64,000 nucleotides of DNA from Saccharibacillus soli (GCA_002189105.1 NIOB01000001.1:1655119-1719118); one strand, 5' to 3'. Positions 33,815-42,407 are shown, counted from the stretch's first letter. A program made the numbers and translations. Notes: generated by a model from the letters alone, not told the origin.

Positions 33815-36439
33815 CTAGTTCCTTGGACGAACATGGCGGGTCGCTTCGGCAATATGGGGATCATCCGGCCAATAATGCTTGGGATAACGGCCTTTTAGAT
33901 CCTTCTTCACTTCAAAATAGGTCTCACGCCAGAAGTTCGCCAGATCCGAGGTAATCTGAACGGGACGCTGCGCCGGCGACAGCAGCTGTACGGTAATCGG
34001 CACACGTCCCCTGCCGATCCTCGGCGTCTGGCTCTGTCCAAACATCTCCTGAAGCTTCACCGCCACAAATGGACGTTCAGGATCGCTGTAGTCGATCGCA
34101 ATCCGCGATCCACTGGGTACGGACAGACGAATGGGAGCTTCCGCATCCAGTGTACGGCGCTGCTCCCAGCTCAAGCGCTGCTCCAGCAGCTCGGCGAGAT
34201 TCAGCTTCTTGAGCTGGGCTGCGCTGCGAATTCCCGCCGCGTAAGGAAGCAGCCAATCCTCCAGCTCCTCCAGCAGCGCCTCATCATCCGAAGCCGGAAA
34301 TTCGGCATCAGCCAGGTGCATAAAACACATGCGCTGTTGAATCCTGCGGGCTTCCTTCGTCCAGGGCAGCAGGCGCCCTTCGGACGCGCGGATGCCTGCC
34401 AGCAGGGCGGCGCCTACGGCTTCGTCGTCTGGAGAAGCCGCTTGGGTCGATTGCAAGATGACGGCTCCGATGCGCCGTACGCGAAGCACTGACACCGCTT
34501 CGCGCTCCGCGTCCCATTCGACGCGGATCTCTTCGACGCCTTCTTCAGCGGCGAAGCGCTCGACATCCGCAGGTTCGAGCGGGGCCGCCAGCCAGATGCG
34601 GCCCTCAGTGCCCTGGTCGTCAATATCAGCGACGACCAGATATTCTTCGCGCGAGAGCAGCTCGCGCTCCGGCATATACGCGCCGCGTCCGCCGCTGAGC
34701 AGAAAGCGGCCTGATCCTCGCCGCCGGCCGACCCGGTCCGGGAAGGCATAGGCCAGCAGCAGGCCGGCCATGCTGACGTCACCCACCGGGCCGGATGGCG
34801 CTCCGACGATGCGCCGCAGCCGGGCCGCACGTTCGGCGGCCCGATTTTCCGGCGTACGCAGCACGCCGGAAGCTCCGCCTCTTGAGGCAACGTGCAGCGC
34901 CTCAAGGCGCGGCAGGAGCGAAGCGGCGTCCGTCACGGCGCCGCCTACAGGCGCCGCGGCGGATGCCTGCTCCTGGAGCAGCGCCGCAAGGTCACAGGCG
35001 CAGGCCAGCGCAGCGGGGCCGAAGCCGGCTGCGCGGCGAATCATCCGCGCCAGGCGCGGGTGAACGCCAAGTGCGTTCATCGCACGGCCTTCAGCGGTGA
35101 TGACGCCGGATTCGTCCAGCGCATGGAGGCGGCGCAGCAGATGCTGCGCCTCGGCGTAGCCAGCCTCCGGTGGCAGGTCAATCCAATCCAGCTCCGCCGG
35201 ATGCCGGACTCCCCATGCGGATAACTCCAGCGCCAGCGGCGCCAGATCGCTCTGGAGCAGCTCCGGAACACGGGCAGCTGGCATGCCCCGTTCCTCTTCC
35301 AGGTTCCACAGCCGGTAGCAGATGCCCGGCGCCGTTCGTCCCGCACGACCTCGGCGCTGATCCGCCGATTCCAGCGATTCCGTTAGCGTGACCAGCCGCG
35401 ACATGCCGGTACGCGGCGAGAAGATCTGCGTGCGCATCAGGCCGCTGTCCACCACGGCCGTTACGCCTTCGACCGTGATGCTGGACTCGGCCAGCGTGGT
35501 CGAGAGCACAATCTTCCGCCTCCCGTCTGCGGAAGCCCGAACCGCTCGGCGCTGCTCCTCGCGGCTCAGCCCGCCGTGCAGGGGCAGAATGTCCGCTTCG
35601 GTTAAGCCTCCTCCGCGAACCAGCTCCTCCCGTGCGCGCGAGATCTCGCGCACCCCCGGCAGGAATACGAGAATTCCGCCATCCGTCTCGGCCCAGGCTC
35701 GGCGTACCGCCTGCGCCGTCTTGCGTTCCAGCGGTGTCTCCCGCGAACTGTCCATATGCACCGTCTGCACCGGATAGACCCGCCCTTCGCTGCGAATGAC
35801 ATCCGCTCCGCCCAGTACCCGGGAGACCGGTTCCGGGTCCAGGGTCGCGGACATGACGAGAATCCGCAGATCCTCGCGCAGCACAGCGCGGCTCTGAAGG
35901 GCCAGCGCCAGACCCAGATCCGACTGGAGATTGCGTTCATGGAACTCATCGAAGATTAACAGACCGACCTCTTCCAGCGAGGGATCGGATTGCAGCATCC
36001 GGGTCAGGATGCCTTCGGTTACAACCTCGATCTGTGTCTCCGCACTCGAACGGCTGTCCAGGGCAATGCGGTAGCCCACCCGACTGCCCGTCTTTTCGCC
36101 AAGCGACTCGGCGATATAATCGGCTGCCGATACCGCAGCAAGCCGCCGCGGTTCCAGCATGATAATCTTGCGTCCTTGCAGCCACGGTTCACCCAACAGG
36201 GCAGGAGGCACACGCGTTGTTTTGCCCGCCCCCGGCTGGGCAATTAGGATTACCGGATGATTGTGTGCCAGGCTGTCTTTTAACTGCGGCAGCGCCTGTT
36301 CGACCGGCAGTTCGGTGGATGCCTCTTCGGCTGCTGAATTTGCTGTCCTCAGTCGGTTAGCCTCCCGGTTGTTCGTGTTGGGATGATCGGTATACTCAGA
36401 TCGTTCGTTATCCGATCGTTCACTATGCGTATGATCCAT
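33815..36439 (-). CDS. hrpB: ATP-dependent RNA helicase HrpB-like
   Basis: DEAH-box superfamily 2 helicase, 874 residues. After a polar N-terminal tail of about 45 residues come Walker A (LIAQPGAGKTTRVPP), motif II as DEFH (LLIFDEFHERNLQSDLG), motif III (LVMSATLDPEP), motif V/VI (DQRRGRAGRTAPGICYRL), a helicase-associated domain and the HrpB-specific C-terminal domain ending in EATRHVRPRN. The cellular role in bacteria is unsettled. The start ATG at 36437-36439 follows GGAGTG by six bases. The middle third is distinctly GC-rich and yields long open antisense frames that are not genes. Confidence 0.92.
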   Translation of the reverse strand: MDHTHSERSDNERSEYTDHPNTNNREANRLRTANSAAEEASTELPVEQALPQLKDSLAHNHPVILIAQPGAGKTTRVPPALLGEPWLQGRKIIMLEPRRLAAVSAADYIAESLGEKTGSRVGYRIALDSRSSAETQIEVVTEGILTRMLQSDPSLEEVGLLIFDEFHERNLQSDLGLALALQSRAVLREDLRILVMSATLDPEPVSRVLGGADVIRSEGRVYPVQTVHMDSSRETPLERKTAQAVRRAWAETDGGILVFLPGVREISRAREELVRGGGLTEADILPLHGGLSREEQRRAVRASADGRRKIVLSTTLAESSITVEGVTAVVDSGLMRTQIFSPRTGMSRLVTLTESLESADQRRGRAGRTAPGICYRLWNLEEERGMPAARVPELLQSDLAPLALELSAWGVRHPAELDWIDLPPEAGYAEAQHLLRRLHALDESGVITAEGRAMNALGVHPRLARMIRRAAGFGPAALACACDLAALLQEQASAAAPVGGAVTDAASLLPRLEALHVASRGGASGVLRTPENRAAERAARLRRIVGAPSGPVGDVSMAGLLLAYAFPDRVGRRRGSGRFLLSGGRGAYMPERELLSREEYLVVADIDDQGTEGRIWLAAPLEPADVERFAAEEGVEEIRVEWDAEREAVSVLRVRRIGAVILQSTQAASPDDEAVGAALLAGIRASEGRLLPWTKEARRIQQRMCFMHLADAEFPASDDEALLEELEDWLLPYAAGIRSAAQLKKLNLAELLEQRLSWEQRRTLDAEAPIRLSVPSGSRIAIDYSDPERPFVAVKLQEMFGQSQTPRIGRGRVPITVQLLSPAQRPVQITSDLANFWRETYFEVKKDLKGRYPKHYWPDDPHIAEATRHVRPRN

Positions 36440-36739
36440 GTGATTCACTCCGTTTCTTTGCATCCTCTTGGATAGATGACTTCTGTCTATATGGATAGCG
36501 CCTCGATCTCCCATACCCTCCAACCCCCCACCGCTTGCCAGAAACAAGTGGTCAGCGTTATGCTAGGGCGTGTCTTCACATTCAGACGGAAGCAGATTGG
36601 GCTGAATTTTCGGTTCATGCAAGGAACTTCTCGAAGGCGTGCCGGGGCACGTCGAGGGAAAGTGACGCGGCAGGGGACGAAAAGACGGCAAAAGATGCAC
36701 TTCTGTATTTGAAGACACGGCCTAAGGCCTGTACCCAAA
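36440..36739. other. Intergenic region between hrpB and gluQ
   Basis: About 300 bases between divergent genes. No recognised gene; two overlapping plus-strand frames (36476-36712, 36535-36759) lack ribosome sites. A dyad CGTGCC/GGCACG occurs at about 36638-36651, possibly part of a leader structure. The divergent promoters must lie here but no strong consensus stands out. Confidence 0.35.
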
Positions 36740-36767
36740 TGCAATCTTCCGCTCCATGAAGATTGCA
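36740..36767 (+). promoter_or_regulatory. Perfect 10-bp hairpin in the gluQ leader
   Basis: TGCAATCTTC and GAAGATTGCA are exact complements around an 8-base loop, 28 bases upstream of the gluQ start. No T-run follows, so it is not a terminator. Confidence 0.55.
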
Positions 36768-36795
36768 AGTATGGATGGTAAGGAAGTGAAGAACC

Positions 36796-37743
36796 ATGAG
36801 ACGAGGACGTTTTGCGCCTACGCCGTCAGGCAAGATGCATTTGGGCAACGCCCGTACGGCGCTCATCGCCTGGCTGCATATGCGTTCTGTGGGCGGTGAA
36901 TTTGTGCTTCGCATGGAGGACATTGACACCGCGCGTTCGCGCGAAGAATGGGCACAGCTGGCACTCACCGATCTGCGCTGGCTGGGGCTGAATTGGGACG
37001 AAGGACCCGATGTTGGCGGGCCCTATGCGCCCTACACGCAGAGCCAACGGTTGGAACGTTATGAAGAAGCACTGAAGCAGCTTCAGGCTTCAGGCAGCGT
37101 CTATCCCTGCTATTGCAGCCGGGCGGACATCTTGTCTGCGGTAAATGCTCCGCACGGGCTGAACTCGGAAGGTCCGGCTTATACAGGAACCTGCCGGCAT
37201 CTCAGCGCCGCCCAGCGCGCGGAACGCGCACAACACAAAGAACCATCGCTTCGCTTTGCCCTGCCGGAAGGACGCGAGGTTCAGTTTGACGACGGAATTG
37301 CCGGACGCCAGTATTTCCCTCCCGGCAGTGGTGGCGATTTTGTCGTGCGCCGAGCCGATGGTTTGCTTGGTTATCAGCTGGCTGTAGTCGTGGATGATGC
37401 CGATATGCGAATCACGGATGTCCTGCGCGGCGAAGATCTGCTGGACTCCACTCCGCGCCAGATTCTGCTGGATGAAGCGTTAGGGCTGGAAATCCCGCAG
37501 TTTCTGCATGTCCCACTGCTCAATGGTCCCGACGGCAAACGTTTGGCCAAGCGGCACGGAGGGATTTCCATCTCCGCCTACCGCGAACGCGGAACGCCCC
37601 CGGAGCAGCTCGTCGGCTGGCTCGCTCATGTCAGCGGTTTGATTGACCGCCCGGAACCCCTGACCGCAGCCGAACTGATCGGTCATTTCGATCTGGCACG
37701 TATTCCGCGCGAAGCGGTAGTGGTGGATGTACCGGATATTTAA
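36796..37743 (+). CDS. gluQ: Glutamyl-Q tRNA(Asp) synthetase
   Basis: Truncated glutamyl-tRNA synthetase paralogue, 315 residues, that glutamylates the queuosine of tRNA-Asp (GluQRS/YadB). GRFAPTPSGKMHLGNARTAL carries the HIGH-type motif as HLGN, and GKRLAKRHGG stands for KMSKS. The Cys-x-Cys pair in YPCYCSRADI and a Cys further on (TGTCRHLS) fit the zinc site of the family. It has no anticodon-binding domain, as expected. The start follows GGAAGTG. The gene is isolated and on the plus strand, unlike its neighbours; a hairpin lies just upstream and two large inverted repeats downstream. I see no queuosine genes in the window. Confidence 0.92.
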   Translation: MRRGRFAPTPSGKMHLGNARTALIAWLHMRSVGGEFVLRMEDIDTARSREEWAQLALTDLRWLGLNWDEGPDVGGPYAPYTQSQRLERYEEALKQLQASGSVYPCYCSRADILSAVNAPHGLNSEGPAYTGTCRHLSAAQRAERAQHKEPSLRFALPEGREVQFDDGIAGRQYFPPGSGGDFVVRRADGLLGYQLAVVVDDADMRITDVLRGEDLLDSTPRQILLDEALGLEIPQFLHVPLLNGPDGKRLAKRHGGISISAYRERGTPPEQLVGWLAHVSGLIDRPEPLTAAELIGHFDLARIPREAVVVDVPDI

Positions 37744-37777
37744 TGCCCGGTATTTTGGTTGCACCACTTCAGGCCTT

Positions 37778-37832
37778 TTTCGTCGAATAGGCGATCATAC
37801 GGAAGTCCGGCACAATCGCTATTTCGACGAAA
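37778..37832. repeat. Large inverted repeat downstream of gluQ
   Basis: TTTCGTCGAA (37778-37787) and TTCGACGAAA (37823-37832) are exact complements, extended inward by GCGAT/ATCGC with a small offset and by CGGA/TCCG in the loop. No T-run follows, so it is not a normal terminator. It may be a dispersed palindromic repeat or a protein-binding dyad. Confidence 0.6.
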
Positions 37833-37860
37833 CGGTCATTCTGATGAAAGCTCCCTTTCA

Positions 37861-37917
37861 AGCGCCCGGATAATCTTGAGCTGCTGCGCCCTAGGATTAT
37901 CCGGGCGCTGCTCTTTT
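37861..37917 (+). terminator. Long-stem terminator-like hairpin after gluQ
   Basis: AGCGCCCGGATAATC (37861-37875) and GATTATCCGGGCGCT (37895-37909) pair perfectly over 15 bp around a 19-base loop, followed by GCTCTTTTCCC. The imperfect T-run and long loop make it an unusual terminator; it could also be a repeat element. Confidence 0.55.
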
Positions 37918-37949
37918 CCCCGCGTTCTCTACCATATTAGCTTGATGCT

Positions 37950-38327
37950 CTACTTCTGTCCGTCCAGCTTCTCCCGAATCTTGTCCGCATACTGGGAATA
38001 AGCACCGCCGCTCCAGCCTCGCTCCTCCTCTACCAGGCGAAGCTTGAGACGTTTGGCTGTCAGACGATCTCCAATCTCCCTACGCTCCTCCTGCGTCCGG
38101 CAAGCCGCCAGCAGATCTTCCAGCTCCACACATTCCTTGCGCAAGACCAGTTCTGGAGGCAGCATGCCTGCGTTTTTGAGAATCCGGTAAGGAACGCGCA
38201 GTTCCTCGGGAACACCCGACAGATCCTCTAATTCAATCGGCTTGCCTTTGCCGGGCAGATCGTCAAATTCTCCGTTACGAACGGCTTCCTCAATCTTCTG
38301 TTCCGCCAGCCACGATAACCATCCCAT
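37950..38327 (-). CDS. DUF1992 / DnaJC28-like domain protein
   Basis: Small soluble protein, 125 residues, made wholly of the DUF1992 domain found in DnaJ homologue subfamily C member 28. AEQKIEEAVRNGEFDDLPGK, LEDLSGVPEELRVPYRILKN, AGMLPPELVLRKECVELE and a helical C-terminus are all characteristic. It lacks any J domain. The function is unknown. The start follows GGGAGG at the expected distance. Confidence 0.9.
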   Translation of the reverse strand: MGWLSWLAEQKIEEAVRNGEFDDLPGKGKPIELEDLSGVPEELRVPYRILKNAGMLPPELVLRKECVELEDLLAACRTQEERREIGDRLTAKRLKLRLVEEERGWSGGAYSQYADKIREKLDGQK

Positions 38328-38417
38328 GTCGTTCCCTCCCGAATTCTCGATTGTATTTCCGCAGATTCCGATCTGCTCTCATTTCGTTCTTTCATTATAC
38401 CCGACCTCTGCAACAAG

Positions 38418-38458
38418 CAAAAAGCTCATTCGAGAAATCTTTTCTCGAATGAGCTTTT
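38418..38458 (-). terminator. Rho-independent terminator after the SDR gene
   Basis: AAAGCTCATTCGAGAA and TTCTCGAATGAGCTTT form a long perfect stem with a 5-base loop and A/T flanks on both sides. On the minus strand the T-run follows the stem. Confidence 0.87.
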
Positions 38459-38530
38459 GATCGCTAATTAAACAGCCCAGGGATCAAAACGAATTACAGC
38501 TCTCTGCACAGGCATAGGCGTATGGGTAAG

Positions 38531-39328
38531 CTAGAACAACAGCGATTCTCCTCCATCTACTGTAATTGCGGTTCCCGTCACATGCCGTGCTTCACTGGAG
38601 GCCAGGAATACGGCAAGATCAGCGACCTCTTCCGGAAGGCCATGACGTCCTGCCAGCGGATGATCGCCGCCGCGCGGGAATTCCAGTGGAATCGCAATCT
38701 CCTCCATCCGTGCATCTTCTTCGGTCGATTCATCAATGTTAGTGGAGACCACACCCGGGCAAATGGTGTTTACCCGAATCCGGTAGCGGGCCAGTTCCAA
38801 CGCCGCCATCTTGGCGAAAGCCACCTGTCCGGCTTTTGACGTGCTGTATGGAGACATGCCAATGCTGGAGAAGCGATTATTGCCATTGACAGAGCTGGTG
38901 ATAATGATACTCCCGCCACCTCTTTTTTTCATATGAGGAATCGCGTATTTCACGGACAAGAATGTTCCTCCGAGGTTAACATCAATTGCCTTACGAAAAT
39001 CATCCAGCTCCATGTGTTCAATCGGTCCCTTTACACCGTTGATGCCTGCGTTGGCAAATACCGCATCCAATCCACCGAAATGCTCAACCACGGATCGATA
39101 AGCCTGTTCCATCGCTTCCGCATCCGACACATCTACTGCGCAGACCAGTCCGGAACCTTCGCGGATATTCTCCAGCTCCCCACGCACAAACTCCGCGCGT
39201 TCAGGGTCGAGTTCAAATAGCCCTACATTGGCTCCTTCGCCTGCAAATTTCAGCGCCGCTGCCCGGCCAATGCCTGAGCCGGCACCGGTAACAATGACCG
39301 TCCTGCCTTCAAATCGTGGTCCCGACAT
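38531..39328 (-). CDS. Short-chain dehydrogenase/reductase (SDR)
   Basis: NAD(P)-dependent oxidoreductase, 265 residues, classical SDR. VTGAGSGIGRAAALKFAGEG is the cofactor motif, FANAGINGVKG the NAG motif, IITSSVNG the catalytic Ser and SPYSTSKAGQ the Tyr-x3-Lys. LFELDPE at the end of beta-2, with an acidic residue, favours NAD(H). It lies alone, with a terminator 70 bases after it. It could be a 3-oxoacyl-ACP reductase-like or polyol dehydrogenase; the substrate is unknown. Confidence 0.9.
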   Translation of the reverse strand: MSGPRFEGRTVIVTGAGSGIGRAAALKFAGEGANVGLFELDPERAEFVRGELENIREGSGLVCAVDVSDAEAMEQAYRSVVEHFGGLDAVFANAGINGVKGPIEHMELDDFRKAIDVNLGGTFLSVKYAIPHMKKRGGGSIIITSSVNGNNRFSSIGMSPYSTSKAGQVAFAKMAALELARYRIRVNTICPGVVSTNIDESTEEDARMEEIAIPLEFPRGGDHPLAGRHGLPEEVADLAVFLASSEARHVTGTAITVDGGESLLF

Positions 39329-39666
39329 CGCAACCCGCTCCTTCTCTTTTGATGGATAGTTTCCTTCATTAATCTGTTTGTCTGTTTATCCTCTGCGAAG
39401 CGGTGCGCACACCGCACCAATCAAGTTATTCTTTACCCCAAACGCTTTGTTGTTCAATCATGTCATAAAGTTTCATGAGATTTACGAAAATCATTTAATT
39501 TTTACCGTAAAAAGGTTTTCATAAACCTATGCGTCAGGGTAAACATGTAGTAAATTTGCACGGCGATGGCTGCCGATTTGACAGGTTTTTCTGAGGAGGG
39601 ATCTCGTTTTCCTGAAAAAATCCGAGAAAATAGTAACTCTTACGAAGAAATTTAAGCGTTTTTTAA
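39329..39666. other. Intergenic region upstream of the SDR gene and the 80-residue gene
   Basis: A/T-rich divergent intergenic region with no recognised gene. Promoters for both flanking genes must lie here. The SDR promoter could not be assigned. Confidence 0.35.
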
Positions 39667-39694
39667 TTTGTTTTTAAGGAAGCTAGTTTATAAT
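39667..39694 (+). promoter_or_regulatory. Promoter of the 80-residue protein gene
   Basis: TATAAT at 39689-39694, with TTTGTT at 39667-39672, spacer 16. The -10 is strong and the -35 weak. The gene start is 35 bases downstream. Confidence 0.5.
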
Positions 39695-39728
39695 ACGAGC
39701 AAGGATAAAAAAACATGAGGTGATTGTA

Positions 39729-39971
39729 GTGAAAACGACGACGATTACAGTTCAAGAAAAACTGGTCCCCGTTTACATTGACGCCGAGAATACACAACCC
39801 GCTCAGAAAATGCTTAGACTGCTGACCAGCGCATTAGATAATAAGTTGACAAACGGTAAACGTGCATTGAAAAATTGCATCAGCTCTTTAATCAGTATTG
39901 AAATTGTGGGTTCAGAAGCGATCCTGCACTCGTACCGCGAAAGTGACACTCTGGCTTTGTCCCTGTACTAA
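39729..39971 (+). CDS. Small conserved-looking protein, 80 residues, unknown
   Basis: I do not recognise a named family. The protein begins VKTTTITVQEKLVPVYID and continues with MLRLLTSALDNKLTNGKRAL, a helical middle, then IEIVGSEAILHSYRESDTLAL. It is soluble, without Cys. The GTG at 39729-39731 follows AGGTGAT at a good distance; the GTG nine bases upstream overlaps that site. It has its own promoter and a strong terminator (39992-40027), so it is a separate unit opposite to its neighbours. Confidence 0.75.
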   Translation: MKTTTITVQEKLVPVYIDAENTQPAQKMLRLLTSALDNKLTNGKRALKNCISSLISIEIVGSEAILHSYRESDTLALSLY

Positions 39972-39991
39972 GCCTCCCTGCTCGGCTACAT

Positions 39992-40027
39992 AAAAAAGAC
40001 ATTCCGGCAAGCCGGAATGTCTTTTTT
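39992..40027 (+). terminator. Bidirectional Rho-independent terminator
   Basis: AAGACATTCCGGC and GCCGGAATGTCTT form a 13-bp stem with a minimal loop, A-run before and T-run after. It serves the 80-residue gene and the converging chemoreceptor gene. Confidence 0.88.
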
Positions 40028-40081
40028 GTATAAGCGGCCGTTTGCTGCGGCAAGTTCTGCCGCCTGGCTCAACTCGTTTGT

Positions 40082-40921
40082 TTAACCCATTCGCGTGCGT
40101 TCGTCCAACACCTGGCGAGTAAATTCCGCAAACTCTGCGTTCAACTCGTTCAGTCGGTCGGTGAGACTGCCGAATTCACCTAAGAGCTGCGCTTGTTCGT
40201 TGGACGCTTCGGAGATTGAAGTAATCTCCTGTTCCATACGCAGGATGCTGCTCTGCACGTTATTCAGCGCCTGCTCGATGTTTTGCGTTGCTTTTTTGGT
40301 ATCTACCGAAAGCTTGCGCACTTCACTGGCTACGACCTGGAATCCTGCCCCAAGTTCGCCCACTCGCGCTGCTTCGATGGCGGCATTTAGTCCCAGCATA
40401 TTAGTCTGCTCCGAAATCTCGCGGATGAATGAAGTCACCTTGTTGACTTCACGAGCATCCGTTACGGCACGACCGGAATTTTCACGAATCTCTGTTGTTG
40501 CTGCGGCAAGCTGCTGCGACTGCGCAGCAATCGAGGCCACAAAATCAGTCAATGAGCGGCTAACCTGTTCCATCCGTTCACCGAAATGGTGAATAAACTG
40601 CTCGGTTTTCATCGTATAGGCTACAGCGAGCGCTCCAACGACTTTGCCATGCTCGTCGTATACCGGAATTCCTTTGGCTTCCAGTTCCACACCATAGGCA
40701 GAAGCCGGAAGGCGCGTGCTGGAAAGTTGACCCGTTAGTGCTTTTCTCACATTGGCATCATCCGCAGGAATTGGAGTTCCGGCCGTCAGGCCAAAGTCCA
40801 GATCGGAAGAGGGGGCGTAGTAGAGAAATTTCTGTGTGTCGGTAATGCCAATCATAAAATCCTCTTTGGTAATCTTTTTGAGGTAAGGGATGGCAAGTAC
40901 AAGTGCGTCTAGAATGTTCAT
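40082..40921 (-). CDS. Small soluble methyl-accepting chemotaxis protein, YfmS-like
   Basis: Cytoplasmic chemoreceptor of 279 residues, about the size of B. subtilis YfmS. The N-terminal 125 residues form a PAS/GAF-like sensor ([35 protein letters not shown]). The short signalling domain follows with [20 protein letters not shown] and [16 protein letters not shown]. There is no transmembrane segment. The start is ATG at 40919-40921, five bases from GAGGGAG. A sigma-A-type promoter sits 35 bases upstream rather than a flagellar one. Confidence 0.9.
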   Translation of the reverse strand: MNILDALVLAIPYLKKITKEDFMIGITDTQKFLYYAPSSDLDFGLTAGTPIPADDANVRKALTGQLSSTRLPASAYGVELEAKGIPVYDEHGKVVGALAVAYTMKTEQFIHHFGERMEQVSRSLTDFVASIAAQSQQLAAATTEIRENSGRAVTDAREVNKVTSFIREISEQTNMLGLNAAIEAARVGELGAGFQVVASEVRKLSVDTKKATQNIEQALNNVQSSILRMEQEITSISEASNEQAQLLGEFGSLTDRLNELNAEFAEFTRQVLDERTRMG

Positions 40922-40955
40922 AGGTTCTCCCTCTTTCTGTAAGCAAGCTCGCTTA

Positions 40956-40984
40956 ATTATAGTCGGATCGAAGAGTGCATGCAA
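40956..40984 (-). promoter_or_regulatory. Sigma-A promoter of the YfmS-like chemoreceptor
   Basis: Minus-strand TTGCAT (40979-40984) and TATAAT (40956-40961) are 17 bases apart. Confidence 0.7.
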
Positions 40985-41141
40985 ACCCTTTGCTTCCCAT
41001 TGTGCACGGCACAAATCGTTCATTATTTAATTTCGTCAAGAAAGTGCGTTTTATAAAGAGGTGCTTTCAAAAAGGGAAGAACCTTCCGAAATTTCACGAC
41101 CCGACATAAAATAATGAGGAAATCTGCACGATGCTAACAAT

Positions 41142-41198
41142 TCATGGTATAATCAAGAGGATTAAGGAACTTGCAAGGACGACTTTCCTGCGGAAAGT
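41142..41198 (+). promoter_or_regulatory. Extended -10 promoter and dyad upstream of the HxlR gene
   Basis: TGGTATAAT (41145-41153) is an extended -10 element with a poor -35. ACTTTCC and GGAAAGT (41182-41188, 41192-41198) form a 7-bp dyad just before the ribosome site and could be the autoregulatory operator or a leader hairpin. Confidence 0.5.
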
Positions 41199-41213
41199 TT
41201 GGAGGTGAACGCA

Positions 41214-41618
41214 ATGAAAAATTCAACGCTTTGTCCTCGTTTTGAACGGGGGATGCAGATTCTGTCTCAGCGCTGGAACGGTCTGATTATTTATCGTCTG
41301 CTCTCCGGACCACAGCGTTTCTGTAATATTCAATCGGCATTTCCGGTAAGCGGACGTCTATTGTCTGAACGCCTGAAGGATCTGGAGAAAGAAGGAATCG
41401 TCGTACGACACGTCTACGCCGAGACTCCTGTACGCATCGAATATGAATTGACGGACAAAGGCCGGGCGCTTCAATCGACCATCGAATGTATTCAGGGCTG
41501 GTCGGATGAATGGATTGAGCAGCCTCAGCATGAAGAGGCTTGCCAAGCCGAAGACCTTCAGCTTGTGGAAGAAGACTGTGCATGTGAAGAGGCCATAATC
41601 GGCGCGAAAGGCGAATAG
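41214..41618 (+). CDS. HxlR-family transcriptional regulator with Cys-rich tail
   Basis: Winged-helix regulator, 134 residues. FERGMQILSQRWNGLIIYRL, GPQRFCNIQSAFP, SGRLLSERLKDLEKEGIV and RIEYELTDKGRAL are the HxlR signature. Six Cys residues are present, at 7, 37, 92, 110, 122 and 124; Cys7 matches the redox-sensing position of YodB/HypR, and the last three lie in an acidic C-terminal tail that is longer than in those proteins. A thiol or metal sensor is plausible but inferred. The ATG at 41214-41216 follows GGAGGTG. No target gene is adjacent on the same strand. Confidence 0.88.
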   Translation: MKNSTLCPRFERGMQILSQRWNGLIIYRLLSGPQRFCNIQSAFPVSGRLLSERLKDLEKEGIVVRHVYAETPVRIEYELTDKGRALQSTIECIQGWSDEWIEQPQHEEACQAEDLQLVEEDCACEEAIIGAKGE

Positions 41619-41645
41619 GAGGTTCCGAGAGGAACCTCCTTTTTG
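41617..41645 (+). terminator. Rho-independent terminator of the HxlR gene
   Basis: AGGAGGTTCC and GGAACCTCCT pair around GAGA, followed by TTTTG. The stem starts within the stop codon. Confidence 0.88.
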
Positions 41646-41684
41646 CATGTGTATTTCCGCGTGTACGCGGCCGTCAAATCGACG

Positions 41685-41822
41685 TTAGGACCGCAGCCGA
41701 ACGGCTTGTTCTGACTGCTCGGCCTTGCGAATCCGAATGGCCAACAGCTTGGCCAGATTGCTTCGTGTCTGTTCGCTTGCTACCCGGCTCAACTTGGTCC
41801 ATATGAAGCGATCAATCGACAT
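41685..41822 (-). CDS. Small basic protein, 45 residues, uncertain
   Basis: A short frame starting MSIDRFIWTKLSRVASEQTR, helical and basic. The ATG at 41820-41822 lies nine bases past GAGGAG. I do not recognise the family, and there is no other support than the ribosome site and composition. It is opposite to the HxlR gene and close to its terminator. Confidence 0.42.
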   Translation of the reverse strand: MSIDRFIWTKLSRVASEQTRSNLAKLLAIRIRKAEQSEQAVRLRS

Positions 41823-41942
41823 CTTTCTCATCTCCTCGGATCGAAAAAATGAAATATAGATTAGAAATAACCGCGTCCGCTCCATCCTAAACCCAATCTT
41901 TCCGTGTAATTAAATACATAAAATCTTTTTAATGGAAAATTC

Positions 41943-42305
41943 TCAATTTCGCTGCGCTTCCACTTCTTCTGCATAGATCTCCAGGATTGGTTTCATTGTC
42001 CAAGAACCGATAAAAGCAAATCGCACCAGGTCGTGGGCAGAACCTTCCTGGCGTTCCTCCAACAATTCCGTTACAAAAGGATCACGAGGCGCCAACTGCA
42101 TGAGCGGAACATCCTCCGTATCCAGGGATTCCACTTCCTGTCCGGACGAGTTACGATCTCTTACGCCAAGCACTCCGCTAAAGCGGAAGATAGCACGGCT
42201 TCCATCCCAGAGCCGATATTCCACACGTGCTGCCGACTCCATCAGCGTGACCGATTCGATGATCCCATCACTAAGCGAGATGTCTCCAATAAATAGCTGC
42301 TGCAT
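41943..42305 (-). CDS. Hypothetical protein, 120 residues
   Basis: I do not recognise this family. The protein begins MQQLFIGDISLSDGIIESVT and is predicted to be mostly beta-strands, with VEYRLWDGSRAIFRFSGVLG and a C-terminal helix (KPILEIYAEEVEAQ). No signal peptide, Cys or catalytic motif. The pattern resembles small immunity-type or ligand-sensing domains, but that is only an impression. The ATG at 42303-42305 follows GAAGGGAG by eight bases; longer upstream frames lack a site. Confidence 0.72.
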   Translation of the reverse strand: MQQLFIGDISLSDGIIESVTLMESAARVEYRLWDGSRAIFRFSGVLGVRDRNSSGQEVESLDTEDVPLMQLAPRDPFVTELLEERQEGSAHDLVRFAFIGSWTMKPILEIYAEEVEAQRN

Positions 42306-42407
42306 GTTTGCTTCTCCCTTCGGTCCTATCCCTTTCATTGTTGTAAGGGTAACATAGAACGATCCAGCTTGCCTATTCGGTACGGCTTCACGTACATACG
42401 GAAGACG

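Noticed and set aside
34308-36247. Long open frames on both strands across the GC-rich part of hrpB
   Set aside because: They lie inside a clear helicase gene, have skewed Arg/Ala/Pro composition and no ribosome sites; they reflect GC-rich codons.
36476-36759. Plus-strand frames of 74 to 78 codons upstream of gluQ
   Set aside because: Rare start codons without ribosome sites and overlapping frames; no recognisable domain.
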